From NCBI GenBank assembly GCA_013697395.1, contig JACCWY010000169.1:1-19679 (forward strand): DNA of 19,679 nucleotides, written 5' to 3'. This DNA is from Chloroflexota bacterium (GTDB taxonomy: Bacteria; Chloroflexota; Limnocylindria; QHBO01). Under the pieces are notes generated by a model that searched no databases, was not told where the DNA came from, and was given only the letters and a program-made list of their open reading frames with translations. Numbering within the stretch: the first letter of the stretch is position 1; every line of letters begins with the position of its first letter. The translations under genes were made by a program, and so were the position numbers. This document shows, in pieces, positions 1 to 7,670 of the stretch.

Positions 1-717
1 GGCCGGGACGACATGTTCCGCGACGTCTCGTTCGTCGTCCGGTCAGGCGAGATCCTGGGGTTCGCCGGGCTGGTGGGCGCTGGCCGTACCGAGGTCGCGC
101 GCGTGCTGTTCGGTGTGGACCGTGCCGATGCCGGCAGCGTGCGGCTCGACGGCATGACCGTCGCCTTCAAGAACCCGGGGGCCGCGCTCGAGGCGGGCAT
201 CGCCTACCTGCCGGAGGACCGTCACCAGGACGGGCTTGTCCTCGACTTCCCGATCGACGCCAACGTGTCGCTGCCGATCCTCGAGCGTCTCTTTCCTCGG
301 CTCGTCGTCCGGCGATCGGTCGAGCGCCGGCTGGCGGAGGAGCAGGCTCGCCGCCTGAGCATTCGGATGCAGAGCGTCGACCAGCTGGCCGCAGCGCTGT
401 CGGGCGGAAACCAGCAGAAGGTCGTCCTCGCCAAGTGGCTCGCCGCTGAGCCGAGGGTGCTCATCCTGGACGAGCCGACGCGGGGCATCGACATCGGCGC
501 CAAGGTCGAGGTGCACCGCATCATCTCTGAGCTCGCTGCGTCCGGTCTGGCAATCATCCTCATCTCCAGCGACCTGCCGGAGGTGCTCGCGATGTCCGAT
601 CGTCTGGTCGTCATGCACGAGGGAACCATCTCCGCCGAGCTGGCGCGCGGCGCATCCGAAGAGGACGTGATGTTTGCCGCCACCGGCCAGGCCCGCCTCG
701 AGGTCGTCCGTGGCTGA
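1..717 (+). CDS. Rhamnose-type sugar ABC transporter ATP-binding protein (C-terminal half, 5' end outside window)
   Basis: The reading frame is open from base 1, so only about the last 238 residues are visible. They form the second nucleotide-binding domain of a double-NBD carbohydrate importer ATPase (RbsA/MglA/rhizobial RhaT class, usually about 500 aa). A degenerate P-loop (GLVGAGRTE, no Lys), a signature loop LSGGNQQK and a Walker B segment LILDEPTRGID are present; the Lys-less P-loop is normal for the second domain of this family. The PEDRHQDGL segment is also typical. It would energise sugar import at the cytoplasmic face of the membrane. The stop overlaps the next permease start by 8 bases, so the two are translationally coupled. 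Rhamnose as the sugar is inferred from the RhaS-like binding protein and the mutarotase downstream; the ATPase alone does not show it. Confidence 0.93.
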   Translation, partial: GRDDMFRDVSFVVRSGEILGFAGLVGAGRTEVARVLFGVDRADAGSVRLDGMTVAFKNPGAALEAGIAYLPEDRHQDGLVLDFPIDANVSLPILERLFPRLVVRRSVERRLAEEQARRLSIRMQSVDQLAAALSGGNQQKVVLAKWLAAEPRVLILDEPTRGIDIGAKVEVHRIISELAASGLAIILISSDLPEVLAMSDRLVVMHEGTISAELARGASEEDVMFAATGQARLEVVRG

Positions 718-1729
718 GACATCCGCCGTGCCAGCGCCATCGTCGCTCGGACGGATCGGTGCGTCCCTAGGCCGTTATCGCGAGCTGAGCCTTTTCATCA
801 TCATGCTCGTGCTCGGGGCACTGGTGGCGCTTCAGGCGCCGCAGTTCATTTCGGTCTCGAACCTTTCCCAAGTCTCCACACTGGCCTCGATCATCGCCGT
901 GGCGGCCGTCGGGCAGGCGCTGGTAATCATCACCCGCAACATCGATCTGTCGATCGAGTCGACCATCGGACTGGTTGCCTTCGTGGTCGCCGACCTGCTT
1001 GCGAAACACGTCGTCGACGTCCCGCTGGCAATGGCGACAGGCGTCGCGCTGGGGCTCCTGCTCGGAATGGGCAACGGCGTTCTCGTCGCGGTGTTCCGGA
1101 TCCCTGCCATCGTCGCCACGCTCGGGACGTTGAGCATCTACCGTGGGCTGTCATTCCTGCTCGCCGGCGGACGACAGGTGACCCTCACCCAGCTGCCCGA
1201 CGGGTACACCAGTGCCGCGCGCGCGGATCTCTTCGGCGTGCCGATCTTTCTCCTCGTCGCGATTGCCTTGATCGTGGTGGTCGGCGTTGCGCTGCGACGT
1301 TCGCGCTTCGGCCGCCAGCTGTACGCGGTGGGCAGCAATCCCGAAGCGGCGTCCATCCTCGGCATTCGCACCAACCTTGTCATCTTCGTCGCCTTCGCGC
1401 TGGCCGGTCTGTTCGCCGGCATCGCCGGGGTCATGTGGGGCATGTACTTCGGTACGATCAACGCGAGCGCCGCGACGGGATCGGTCCTCCAGATCGTCGC
1501 GGCCTGCGTGGTGGGTGGCGTCGCCATCTTCGGTGGCTCCGGGACGGTCGTCGGAGCCGGTCTCGGCGCCCTATTCCTGGGCTTCATCCAGAACGCGCTC
1601 ATCATTCTTCGGTTGTCGCAGTTCTGGCTTGGCGCCATCTACGGCGTGGTGATCCTCGTCGCGGTGGCCGCCGATGCGGTCATCCTCCGGCGGCTCCGGC
1701 GCACGCAGAAACGACGTCCCAATGGCTGA
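710..1729 (+). CDS. Sugar ABC transporter permease (RhaP-like, BPD_transp_2 family)
   Basis: This is a hydrophobic protein of 339 aa with about 8-10 membrane segments. The conserved early loop VIITRNIDLSIESTIG and the cytoplasmic coupling segment GRQLYAVGSNPEAASILGI mark the ribose/rhamnose permease family. I chose GTG at 710 because it gives a VAETSAV N-terminus and overlaps the ATPase stop by 8 bases (GTGGCTGA). An earlier ATG at 674 would add an unlikely Pro/Arg-rich leader lying inside the ATPase gene. It pairs with the second permease at 1722 to form a heterodimeric pore, as in rhizobial RhaP/RhaQ. Substrate assignment rests on the neighbours. Confidence 0.93.
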   Translation: MAETSAVPAPSSLGRIGASLGRYRELSLFIIMLVLGALVALQAPQFISVSNLSQVSTLASIIAVAAVGQALVIITRNIDLSIESTIGLVAFVVADLLAKHVVDVPLAMATGVALGLLLGMGNGVLVAVFRIPAIVATLGTLSIYRGLSFLLAGGRQVTLTQLPDGYTSAARADLFGVPIFLLVAIALIVVVGVALRRSRFGRQLYAVGSNPEAASILGIRTNLVIFVAFALAGLFAGIAGVMWGMYFGTINASAATGSVLQIVAACVVGGVAIFGGSGTVVGAGLGALFLGFIQNALIILRLSQFWLGAIYGVVILVAVAADAVILRRLRRTQKRRPNG

Positions 1730-2798
1730 GCTGCCCACCATCGGCGGTTCGATCGCCGAGCCCCCGCGCCCAGAGCTCGAGGCCGTCGACGCGCCCCCGC
1801 GCCGATCGGTGCTGGGCGGCCTCATTCGGTGGGAGCTGCTGCTCCTCGCGATCGTGGTTGCGCTGATCTGGATCGGTGCTGCCGTCTCGCCAGTCTTCCT
1901 GTCTCCCAACAACTTCGGGAACCTGGTGGCGGCGGTGATGGAGGTCGCGATCATGTCGCTGCCGATGGCGCTCGTCGTCATCATCGGCGAGATCGATCTC
2001 TCGGTCGAGTCGATGGCTGGATTGTCGGCCGCGCTCCTCGGATTCCTGTTCGATGCCGGTATCCCCCTCCCGGTGGCCATTGCAGCCTGCATCGGCGTCG
2101 GCGTTCTCGGCGGCCTCTTCAACGGCCTCCTCGTCACCCGCGCCGGCCTGCCTTCGCTGGTAGTGACCCTAGGTACGCTCGCGCTCTACCGCGGCATGGC
2201 GCTCATCATCCTGGGGCCGCGGGGCATCAGCGGGTTCCCGACCGAGTTCACCGCATTCGGGTTCGGACGCATCCCGGGCACCCCGATTCCTTGGCCGTTC
2301 CTCGTATACGTCGGACTGGCCGTGGCCCTTGGCTTCCTGCTTCACGCCACCCGCATCGGGCGGAAGCTGTTCGCCATCGGCAAGAACGTCGGCGCCGCCA
2401 AGTACTCCGGTATCGACGTCCAGCGCATCAAGCTCAGCCTCTTCGTCCTGTCGAGCACGGTGGCCGCCATCGCCGGCGTGCTGCTCGCAGCGCGCTTCGC
2501 GAGTGCGCGCGCCGATCTGGCCCAGGGAATGACCCTCACCGTGGTCACCATCGTCCTGCTCGGCGGCGTGAACATCTTCGGCGGGCGCGGAACCATCCTC
2601 GGCGTGGCCCTCGCCGCACTGGCTCTCGCGCTGCTCGGCAACGTCCTACGCCTGACAAACGTGTCGGCTGAAATTCAGAGCATTTCCGTCGGTGCGCTCC
2701 TGATCGTCTCTGTCCTCGTTCCTAACCTGGCCCGTTGGGTCGGGAGTCTCTTTGAGCGAGCTCGGCGTGGTCCGCCAGCACGCGCCGGTCCCGGTTGA
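1722..2798 (+). CDS. Sugar ABC transporter permease (RhaQ-like, BPD_transp_2 family)
   Basis: This second permease has 358 aa. A Pro-rich hydrophilic N-terminal tail of about 35 residues precedes the first membrane helix. Family marks are VVIIGEIDLSVESMAG and GRKLFAIGKNVGAAKYSGI, with a Gly-rich stretch LLGGVNIFGGRGTI near the C-terminus. The ATG at 1722 overlaps the first permease's stop by 8 bases (ATGGCTGA), the same junction design as between ATPase and first permease. An upstream ATG at 1674 is in frame but sits inside the preceding gene. It is expected to form the membrane pore with the first permease; rhamnose specificity is inferred from context. Confidence 0.93.
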   Translation: MAELPTIGGSIAEPPRPELEAVDAPPRRSVLGGLIRWELLLLAIVVALIWIGAAVSPVFLSPNNFGNLVAAVMEVAIMSLPMALVVIIGEIDLSVESMAGLSAALLGFLFDAGIPLPVAIAACIGVGVLGGLFNGLLVTRAGLPSLVVTLGTLALYRGMALIILGPRGISGFPTEFTAFGFGRIPGTPIPWPFLVYVGLAVALGFLLHATRIGRKLFAIGKNVGAAKYSGIDVQRIKLSLFVLSSTVAAIAGVLLAARFASARADLAQGMTLTVVTIVLLGGVNIFGGRGTILGVALAALALALLGNVLRLTNVSAEIQSISVGALLIVSVLVPNLARWVGSLFERARRGPPARAGPG

Positions 2799-2842
2799 CG
2801 GGGGAGCAGCAGCGATTGACTACCAATCCAGGAGGAGTGAAA

Positions 2843-3913
2843 GTGATTCCACAGCGATTCGGACGGCTTGCCGTCCTCGGCACGACGATGGTGTTCGTGC
2901 TTGCCGCCTGCAGTGCCCCCGCAGGCGATTCGCCATCGGCGGACGATGCAACGACCGAGCCAAGTGCCGCGGCATCGGAGGCCGCGGGCGGCGACCTCAA
3001 CGTCGTCTTCATCCCCAAGGCGGTGAACAACCCCTACTTCGACGCCGCAGCCGAGGGCGCACAGCGCGCTGCTGACGAGCTCGGGGGTCAGTTCACCCAG
3101 ATCGGGCCGCAGAACGCGACCCCAGATGAGCAGATCCCATACATCCAGGACGCGACAACCCAGGGCTTCAGCGCCATCGTCGTGTCCGCCACCGGTGCCG
3201 ACGAAGTCGCACCTGCGCTGCAGGCGGCGATGGATGCGGGCATTCCGGTCGTCGGCTACGACTCGAGCCCGGCGTCCGGGGCATACGACGTGTTCGTCAA
3301 TCAGACTGACTTCAGCCTGATCGGCGGCGCGATGGCGGAGTGGGCCTGCAACCTGGCGCCTGACTGCACTGGCGAGATCGCCATTCTCTCGGCGACGGCG
3401 ACGGCCACCAACCAGAACGCGTGGATCGCCGACATGGAGACCGCTCTCGAGGACGAGCAATTCGCCAACCTGGAGCTGGTCGACACGGTCTACGGCGACG
3501 ATGACCCACAGACGAGCACTGAACAGGCCCAGGGCCTGCTGCAGAGCTATCCCGATCTCAAGGTAATTGTTGCGCCGACCACGGTCGGCATCCTGGCGGC
3601 AGCCCAGGTGGTGAGCGAGGAGGGGAGTGACGTCAAGGTCACCGGTCTCGGCCTGCCGAACGACATGCGGGAGTTCGTCGAGAGCGGCGTTATCCCCGAG
3701 TTCGGCCTATGGAGCGTTCCAGACCTCGGCTATCTCGCGTATCACGTTGCCGCCCTGCTCGTCAGCGGGGAGATCACGGGGGAGCCCGGTGAGACCTTCA
3801 CGGTCGAGGGCCTGAACGATGGCGAGCCGTACGAGATCGGGGAGGATAGTGTCGTCATTCTCGGCCCTCCGTTCACGTTCGACGAGAGCAACATCGACGA
3901 CTTCGACTTCTAG
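2843..3913 (+). CDS. rhaS: RhaS-like rhamnose ABC transporter substrate-binding lipoprotein
   Basis: This is a type 1 periplasmic-binding-protein fold of 356 aa. I chose the GTG at 2843 because a GGAGG at 2831-2835 sits 7 bases upstream; the GTG at 2837 would be too close to it. The N-terminus is a lipoprotein signal: basic start, hydrophobic core, lipobox LAAC with Cys23, then an acidic/Ala/Ser-rich linker. The mature part has the sugar-binding pattern FIPKAVNNPYFDA, repeated alpha/beta segments, and the RhaS-style C-terminus FTFDESNIDDFDF. It captures sugar outside the membrane and delivers it to the permease pair. It lies 44 bases after the second permease and ahead of a strong hairpin that may raise its mRNA level. 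Rhamnose specificity is supported by the mutarotase downstream; another deoxysugar is possible. Confidence 0.9.
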   Translation: MIPQRFGRLAVLGTTMVFVLAACSAPAGDSPSADDATTEPSAAASEAAGGDLNVVFIPKAVNNPYFDAAAEGAQRAADELGGQFTQIGPQNATPDEQIPYIQDATTQGFSAIVVSATGADEVAPALQAAMDAGIPVVGYDSSPASGAYDVFVNQTDFSLIGGAMAEWACNLAPDCTGEIAILSATATATNQNAWIADMETALEDEQFANLELVDTVYGDDDPQTSTEQAQGLLQSYPDLKVIVAPTTVGILAAAQVVSEEGSDVKVTGLGLPNDMREFVESGVIPEFGLWSVPDLGYLAYHVAALLVSGEITGEPGETFTVEGLNDGEPYEIGEDSVVILGPPFTFDESNIDDFDF

Positions 3914-3931
3914 GTAGCATCCTTCCTCCAC

Positions 3932-3963
3932 GCCGGGCCCGGCGGTCCGCCTCCGGGTCCGGC
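3932..3963 (+). terminator. Strong hairpin between rhaS and rhaM (attenuator, stabiliser or terminator)
   Basis: An 11-bp arm at 3932-3942 pairs with 3953-3963 with one G-U pair, leaving a 10-base loop. The left arm is also part of a 14-bp perfect palindrome at 3931-3944. It is followed by only a short ATTTCAT, so full termination is uncertain. Hairpins after binding-protein genes commonly protect the upstream message or partly terminate it. Confidence 0.5.
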
Positions 3964-3982
3964 ATTTCATCGAGGTATCGAC

Positions 3983-4297
3983 GTGGAACGCATCGGCTTC
4001 CAGATGGCCCTTCGTCCGGGCGCAGAAGCGGAGTATCGACGGCGTCACGCCTCGGTCTGGCCGGAGATGCTCGCCGAGCTGCGAACCGCCGGCGCCGGAA
4101 CATACTCGATCTTCTTGAGCAGCGACCAGTTGTTCGGCTATCTGGAGGTGGATGACTTCGACCGGTTTCGCCGTCACATGGCGGCGAGCGAAGTCAACAA
4201 GCGGTGGCAAGCTGAGATGGCTGACCTCATCGATCCGTTGACGGACCCTCACACCGGCTTCCACCGTCGGTTGGACGAGGTCTTTCACCTCGAATAA
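3983..4297 (+). CDS. rhaM: L-rhamnose mutarotase
   Basis: This protein of 104 aa has the same length as E. coli RhaM and aligns along its whole length. Conserved marks are MALRPGAEAEYRRRH with His22 (the catalytic His position in RhaM), the WPEM segment following it, an NKRW segment, and the C-terminal DEVFHLE. It interconverts alpha and beta anomers of L-rhamnose so that downstream isomerase or kinase steps are not limited. The GTG start at 3983 has a GAGG (3972-3975) 7 bases upstream. It is the last gene of the sugar-import operon and the strongest evidence that the transporter carries rhamnose. No isomerase, kinase, aldolase or dehydrogenase for rhamnose is inside the window. Confidence 0.93.
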   Translation: MERIGFQMALRPGAEAEYRRRHASVWPEMLAELRTAGAGTYSIFLSSDQLFGYLEVDDFDRFRRHMAASEVNKRWQAEMADLIDPLTDPHTGFHRRLDEVFHLE

Positions 4298-4308
4298 TCT
4301 GACCCCCG

Positions 4309-4482
4309 CGATTGTCCTCGCACCGATGCGGTAGACGTCGCACGGAAGGAGCCCTGCCGATCATGCCGGCCAGCACCTCGGTGTTCCCGGTGTCGATGTA
4401 CGGGTGATCGCCGAGGAAATAGCTCGCGCCGGCGCGAGCGAAGTACGCCAGCAGGATGCGGTTCCCGCGGCAGCAGCATTCA
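4309..4482 (-). pseudogene. Flavodoxin-family remnant, frameshifted
   Basis: On the - strand one frame reads NRILLAYFARAGASYFLGD and then YIDTGNTEVLAGMIG, which matches the N-terminus of flavodoxin-like proteins (pattern ILVAYFSRAGEN...GNTEVVA.MI, including the phosphate-loop region). Directly after it the match moves to another frame, reading CDVYRIGA, the family's next strand. The only plausible ATG upstream (about 4482, reading MLLPRE) is also in the wrong frame. The remnant therefore has at least one and probably two frameshifts and covers only about 60 of the roughly 150-180 family residues. Family recognition is by eye from the motif. Confidence 0.6.
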
Positions 4483-4521
4483 ATCGACGCGGACCTTGCC
4501 GAGCCGGCTCACCTCCCGGCC

Positions 4522-5622
4522 TCACTTGCGTCCTGGACCCACAGCTTGGTGGTCCCATCGGCGCATGCTTCCGAACTGGCGCTGCAGGATCGTTGGGTCA
4601 CCATAGGATTCGTAGACGGCCCAGGGCACGATCGTCGTTGCATCAGCCCAGCCCGCGCGCCCGAATCGGGCATCGCCTTCCAGGACCACGTCGGGCACGA
4701 CGCTCGGGACGCCGAGCTCGTCATCCTGGTCGAGCTCGAGATCACGCAGCCAGCTCTGCCAGAACGAGTCCGACTGGGCCAGGGTCGATGCGGTCGCCGC
4801 GAACGCCTGGGCGTCGCCGGTCCACCCGAGCCGTTCGTCCCGCTGCGGGCAGTCGGTTGGGATGGAGACGAAGTTCGAACGCTGGGACCACACCACGTTC
4901 TCGTGGAGCCGATTCAACCGGTCGTCGGAGCAGGAGAAAGTCGACCGTCGTGGCAAGTTGCTGCTGATCGCGACGACATCAGCGCCTAGCAACCGGGCGT
5001 CAGTGGCGACCTCTGCGTGTCGGAAGCCATGGAACGTGAACGGCGGCTCCAGCACAACCTCGTCCTCGCCGGCAATGATGTACTCGTCGGTCGCTCGTGC
5101 CGAGCGGAGCGCGCGGGTGTGCAACTCGCCGTTCGTCTCGAGGACCTCGGCGTGGCGAACGGTCACGCGATCGCCGCGCCGGCCGCGGACTCTCAGCCGA
5201 AGGAATCCGGCCTGGTTCTGCCCGGTGTCGATCCGGATTCGACCATCGGGCAATCGCTCGTGATTCACCCCTCGCACGTCGATCGCCCGGACCGACGGCG
5301 CCATCCGTGGCTCGATCAGGCCGGGATCGATCTCGACCTCTGCTGCCGGCACCCACGTCGAGTCGTCGAAGCCGGGTCCATCCCAGCCGGGCCGGGCTTG
5401 GCGCAGATCGACGATCGAGCCGTCGTACACGTCGGCGGCGCGGACCTCGCCTGTCGACGCGCGCCATGATCCATCGGAGACGACGACCACGCGGTGCCCG
5501 CCCGGCAGGTCCGCCTCGAGCTGCAGGACGAGGCCCAGCTCACGCCCATACCGGCAGCGGTCCCTCCCCGGCGCCCAGCCGAGCAGCCCGTTCGCACCTC
5601 CACATAATCGTCGCCAACCCAT
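4522..5622 (-). pseudogene. Truncated GH78 alpha-L-rhamnosidase
   Basis: The open frame codes for about 366 residues. It matches the middle of bacterial GH78 rhamnosidases: the N-terminal accessory domain end (VVVSDGSWRAST...AADVYDG), the concanavalin-like domain (DTGQNQAGFLRLRVRG, FTFHGFRHAEV), and the start of the catalytic (alpha/alpha)6 barrel with DCPQRDERLGWTGDAQAF, which carries acidic active-site residues. Family members are about 850-1000 aa; here the first 150 or more residues and most of the barrel plus the C-terminal beta-sandwich are missing. The match stops after GSMRRWD near 4555. Another frame then reads DGTTKLWVQDASEAGR and a stop at 4509, which looks like the tail of an unrelated gene, so the 3' end is a junction with foreign sequence. 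An enzyme of this family would release rhamnose for the adjacent importer; this copy cannot be expected to work. Confidence 0.8.
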
Positions 5623-5801
5623 CAGCTCGGCCCACGTTCAGAATCGGCGCTTGTGACGCGCGCGGCCGGTGTTAGCGTACGCAGCGAAGTTTCGGTACCT
5701 GCATATTTGAGGGTGACGTGCCAAGGGGCCCCTCGTGATCGCGACGATCGCGAGTAACCGCAAGCGCGACCCAAAGGACTCCAGATGAGTCTGCCTCTGA
5801 G

Positions 5802-6017
5802 ATGAAGCTCTACGCCGGGACGACCGAGCAGTTTCGCGCCGATGCGCGGATGCACCGGATCGCGGAGAAGCTGCGCGCCGAGTACCGAACCCAGATCGGG
5901 CACCGGCCGGCGCCGTCCGAGGTGGCGAGCTGGCAGAACAGCCTCATGGCGGTCTCGATGCCGGTCCCCAGGCCAAGCTCAACGACCGTGGCATTCTCCT
6001 CGAGGACCAGCTGACGC
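5802..6017 (+). pseudogene. DUF2075-type (DNA/RNA helicase-like) N-terminal fragment, copy 1, frameshifted
   Basis: The ATG at 5802 opens a frame beginning MKLYAGTTEQF, with later RIAEKLRAEY and PSEVASWQNSL. This resembles the N-terminus of large DUF2075-type ATP-binding proteins (their Ser-Glu-x-x-Ser-Trp-x-Asn-Ser-Leu segment). After about base 5968 the similarity continues in the next frame (QAKLNDRGILLEDQL from 5969, resembling their GVLLEYQL segment), so one base appears to be lost. Only about 70 residues of a protein of 600 or more remain. The downstream hydrolase start at 6018 lies inside this remnant's second frame. Family assignment is from memory of the motif and should be treated as moderate. 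Confidence 0.5.
5803..5931 (+). repeat. 129-bp direct repeat, copy A
   Basis: Bases 5803-5931 match 6828-6956 without gaps; I count about ten mismatches (about 92% identity). Identity begins right after the first base of the ATG/GTG start codon and ends after GGTGGCGAGCT. The sequences outside are unrelated. The copies are 1,025 bases apart in the same orientation. Confidence 0.9.
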
Positions 6018-6830
6018 ATGTCCCTGACTGAGCCTTCGGGCGTCCGCATCTCATACACCGTCGAGGGTGCGGGGCCACCTCTCGTCCTGCTCCACGGACT
6101 CGGGACATCGTCGGAGCTGTGGCGCGTCGGCGGCTACACGGATGCCCTGCGGGACACCTACCAGCTGGTCCTGATCGATTCGCGCGGGCATGGCGACAGC
6201 GCGAAGCCGACCGAGATCAGCGACTACGACATGCCGAACCATGCCGCCGATGTCATGGCCGTGCTCGACAAGCTCGCCATCGACTCGGCGTTCTACCTCG
6301 GATTCTCGTTGGGAGGGGCGACCGCGCTCGTGATCGCCGGTCGCTATCCGGAGCGGACACGCGCGATCGTGACGATCGGCACGACGCCCTCGAGCGCCGA
6401 GTTTGCCGACGCGGCCCCGATTGATTCGGCGGGCCTCCTGGAGCAGGCTGCTCTCTTCGAAACCAACGGCATGGAGTGGCTCGCGGAGCTGCTCGACGCG
6501 GAAGGCCGTCCTCGGTGGGCAGCACTGATGCGGCAGTCATGACGCCCTCAGGCGCTCCAACTCCGATCACAGGCTGAACCGGCGTACGCTCGACCGCTGC
6601 TATCAGACGTCAGCGCCCGGGCGCTCATGATCTTGGGCGAGCACAAGGCTCCCGATCCGATGCCGCCCCTTCCAGCGTCGGCACGCGTGATAATCATTCC
6701 CGGAGCCGACCATGCCGGCGGGCTGGAAGCCACCGACGCTGTCGTCCCGGCCGTCCTGGCGTTTCTCAACGAGCATGGCTCGTCGCCGAGAAGACGGCGC
6801 CCGGACAACCGCGGAGGGCCAAGCCGGTGA
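6018..6830 (+). pseudogene. Alpha/beta hydrolase interrupted by an in-frame TGA
   Basis: From ATG 6018 the frame reads an alpha/beta hydrolase: PLVLLHGLGTSSELW (oxyanion-hole HG), LIDSRGHGDS, then the nucleophile elbow GFSLGG. A TGA at 6540-6542 stops it after 174 codons. In the same frame, with no base gained or lost, the fold continues from 6543: LRSQ, then LMILGEH, then PGADHAGGLEA carrying the catalytic His, and ends at TGA 6828-6830. The whole frame is 271 codons, the normal size for the family, so a single nonsense change separates the Ser from the His. Other genes here end in TGA, so recoding of TGA as an amino acid is unlikely. No good ribosome site precedes the ATG. Substrate unknown. 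Confidence 0.75.
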
Positions 6831-6960
6831 AGCTCTACGCCGGGACGACCGAGCAGTCTCGGGCCGATGCGCGGATGCATCGGATCGCGGACAAGCTGCG
6901 CGCCGAGTACACGACCCAGATCGAGCACTGGCCGGCACCGTCCGAGGTGGCGAGCTCGGG
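6827..6960 (+). pseudogene. DUF2075-type N-terminal fragment, copy 2
   Basis: A GTG at 6827 overlaps the hydrolase stop (GTGA) and opens a frame starting (M)KLYAGTTEQSRADARM, nearly the same 43 residues as copy 1, up to PSEVAS. The resemblance ends abruptly at base 6956, before the Trp-Gln-Asn segment that copy 1 keeps. The rest of the frame is low-complexity Ser/Arg sequence with no family resemblance. It is a second remnant of the same gene type, more heavily truncated. Substitutions between the copies are mixed silent and replacement changes (for example Phe to Ser, Glu to Asp), as expected for independently decaying paralogues. Confidence 0.5.
6828..6956 (+). repeat. 129-bp direct repeat, copy B
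   Basis: This is the partner of 5803-5931. Together they flank the broken alpha/beta hydrolase. No short target duplication, terminal inverted repeat or transposase is visible around either copy. Confidence 0.9.
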
Positions 6961-7022
6961 CGATGCCTTCGAGCCGATCTCGTCATCGCGAACGCCCGGG
7001 CAGCGTCGGCACCATCGGTCGA

Positions 7023-7616
7023 CTACTTCCCGTAGTGGAACTCGGTCGTGAGGAGGCCGGTCTTCGAGAACATGTAGTGGACCGGCGATCGCTTGGCGCC
7101 GTCCTCGACGACCGCGCGGTCCTGGGCCGAGAGATCGCCCTTGACTGTGACGTCGACCCGCACGGACTTCATCGTGTTGTCCCAGTCGGCAGGCTCCTTC
7201 GCGCCGGTGATGGGGCCCGGGTCGACGTCCACGTGGGCATTGGCCTCAAGGCCCTCCAGCGGTACCCCGCGGGCGGCGCAGGTGAGGGTGATCGCCTCGC
7301 TGACACAGGAGGCCAAGCCCAGCATGGCCGCCTCGATCGGCTCGATGCGATCGTCGGCGCCCACCACGCCGAGCGCGTCACCTACCTCCCTCCAGGACCC
7401 GATCTGGACCGAAAAGTCGCGCGTTGGCTTCTCCATCGCCTGGCCGCCCAGGGACCACGGGCCGACCTTCCCCAGGTTCCCGAGGCCGCGGCCCTCCCAG
7501 ATGCTCCGTCCATCGATCCCCAGCGTGAAGTTCGACGGAGCCTCGCGGTACCCCTTGTTGAATGCCTCGATCTGCTGGGCGTCGATGCCCTTGACCGCCA
7601 TAACTTGGACCGCCAT
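7023..7616 (-). CDS. OsmC-family protein
   Basis: This protein of 197 aa belongs to the OsmC/Ohr superfamily, which reduces organic peroxides through a reactive cysteine in the cytoplasm. The central helix reads EAAMLGLASCVSEAITLTCAARG, with Cys104 at the usual peroxidatic position and another Cys113 nine residues on. The second conserved cysteine of OsmC/Ohr, normally in a C-P-V segment near the C-terminus, is replaced by Ser (AKRSPVHYMF). The chemistry may therefore differ or use another thiol partner. I chose the ATG at 7616 because GGAGG (7625-7629 on the other strand) lies 8 bases upstream; a GTG 15 bases earlier would overlap that site. It is transcribed away from the PadR gene, which suggests it is the regulator's target. 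Confidence 0.88.
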   Translation of the reverse strand: MAVQVMAVKGIDAQQIEAFNKGYREAPSNFTLGIDGRSIWEGRGLGNLGKVGPWSLGGQAMEKPTRDFSVQIGSWREVGDALGVVGADDRIEPIEAAMLGLASCVSEAITLTCAARGVPLEGLEANAHVDVDPGPITGAKEPADWDNTMKSVRVDVTVKGDLSAQDRAVVEDGAKRSPVHYMFSKTGLLTTEFHYGK

Positions 7617-7670
7617 GTCGTCCGCCTCCACCGCTCTGTGGGTCTCAGGTCACTCCGCCAAGCTGACGAT

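Noticed and set aside
5738..5756. Short tandem GATCGCGA-type repeats near 5740, considered as an origin or regulator array
   Set aside because: Only two units, with no DnaA-type boxes, partition gene or AT-rich stretch nearby.
5810..6058. A - strand frame with VVELGLGTG resembling a methyltransferase SAM-binding motif
   Set aside because: The motif has no other methyltransferase features. The same bases on the + strand continue the DUF2075-type remnant and the hydrolase start, so the resemblance is by chance.
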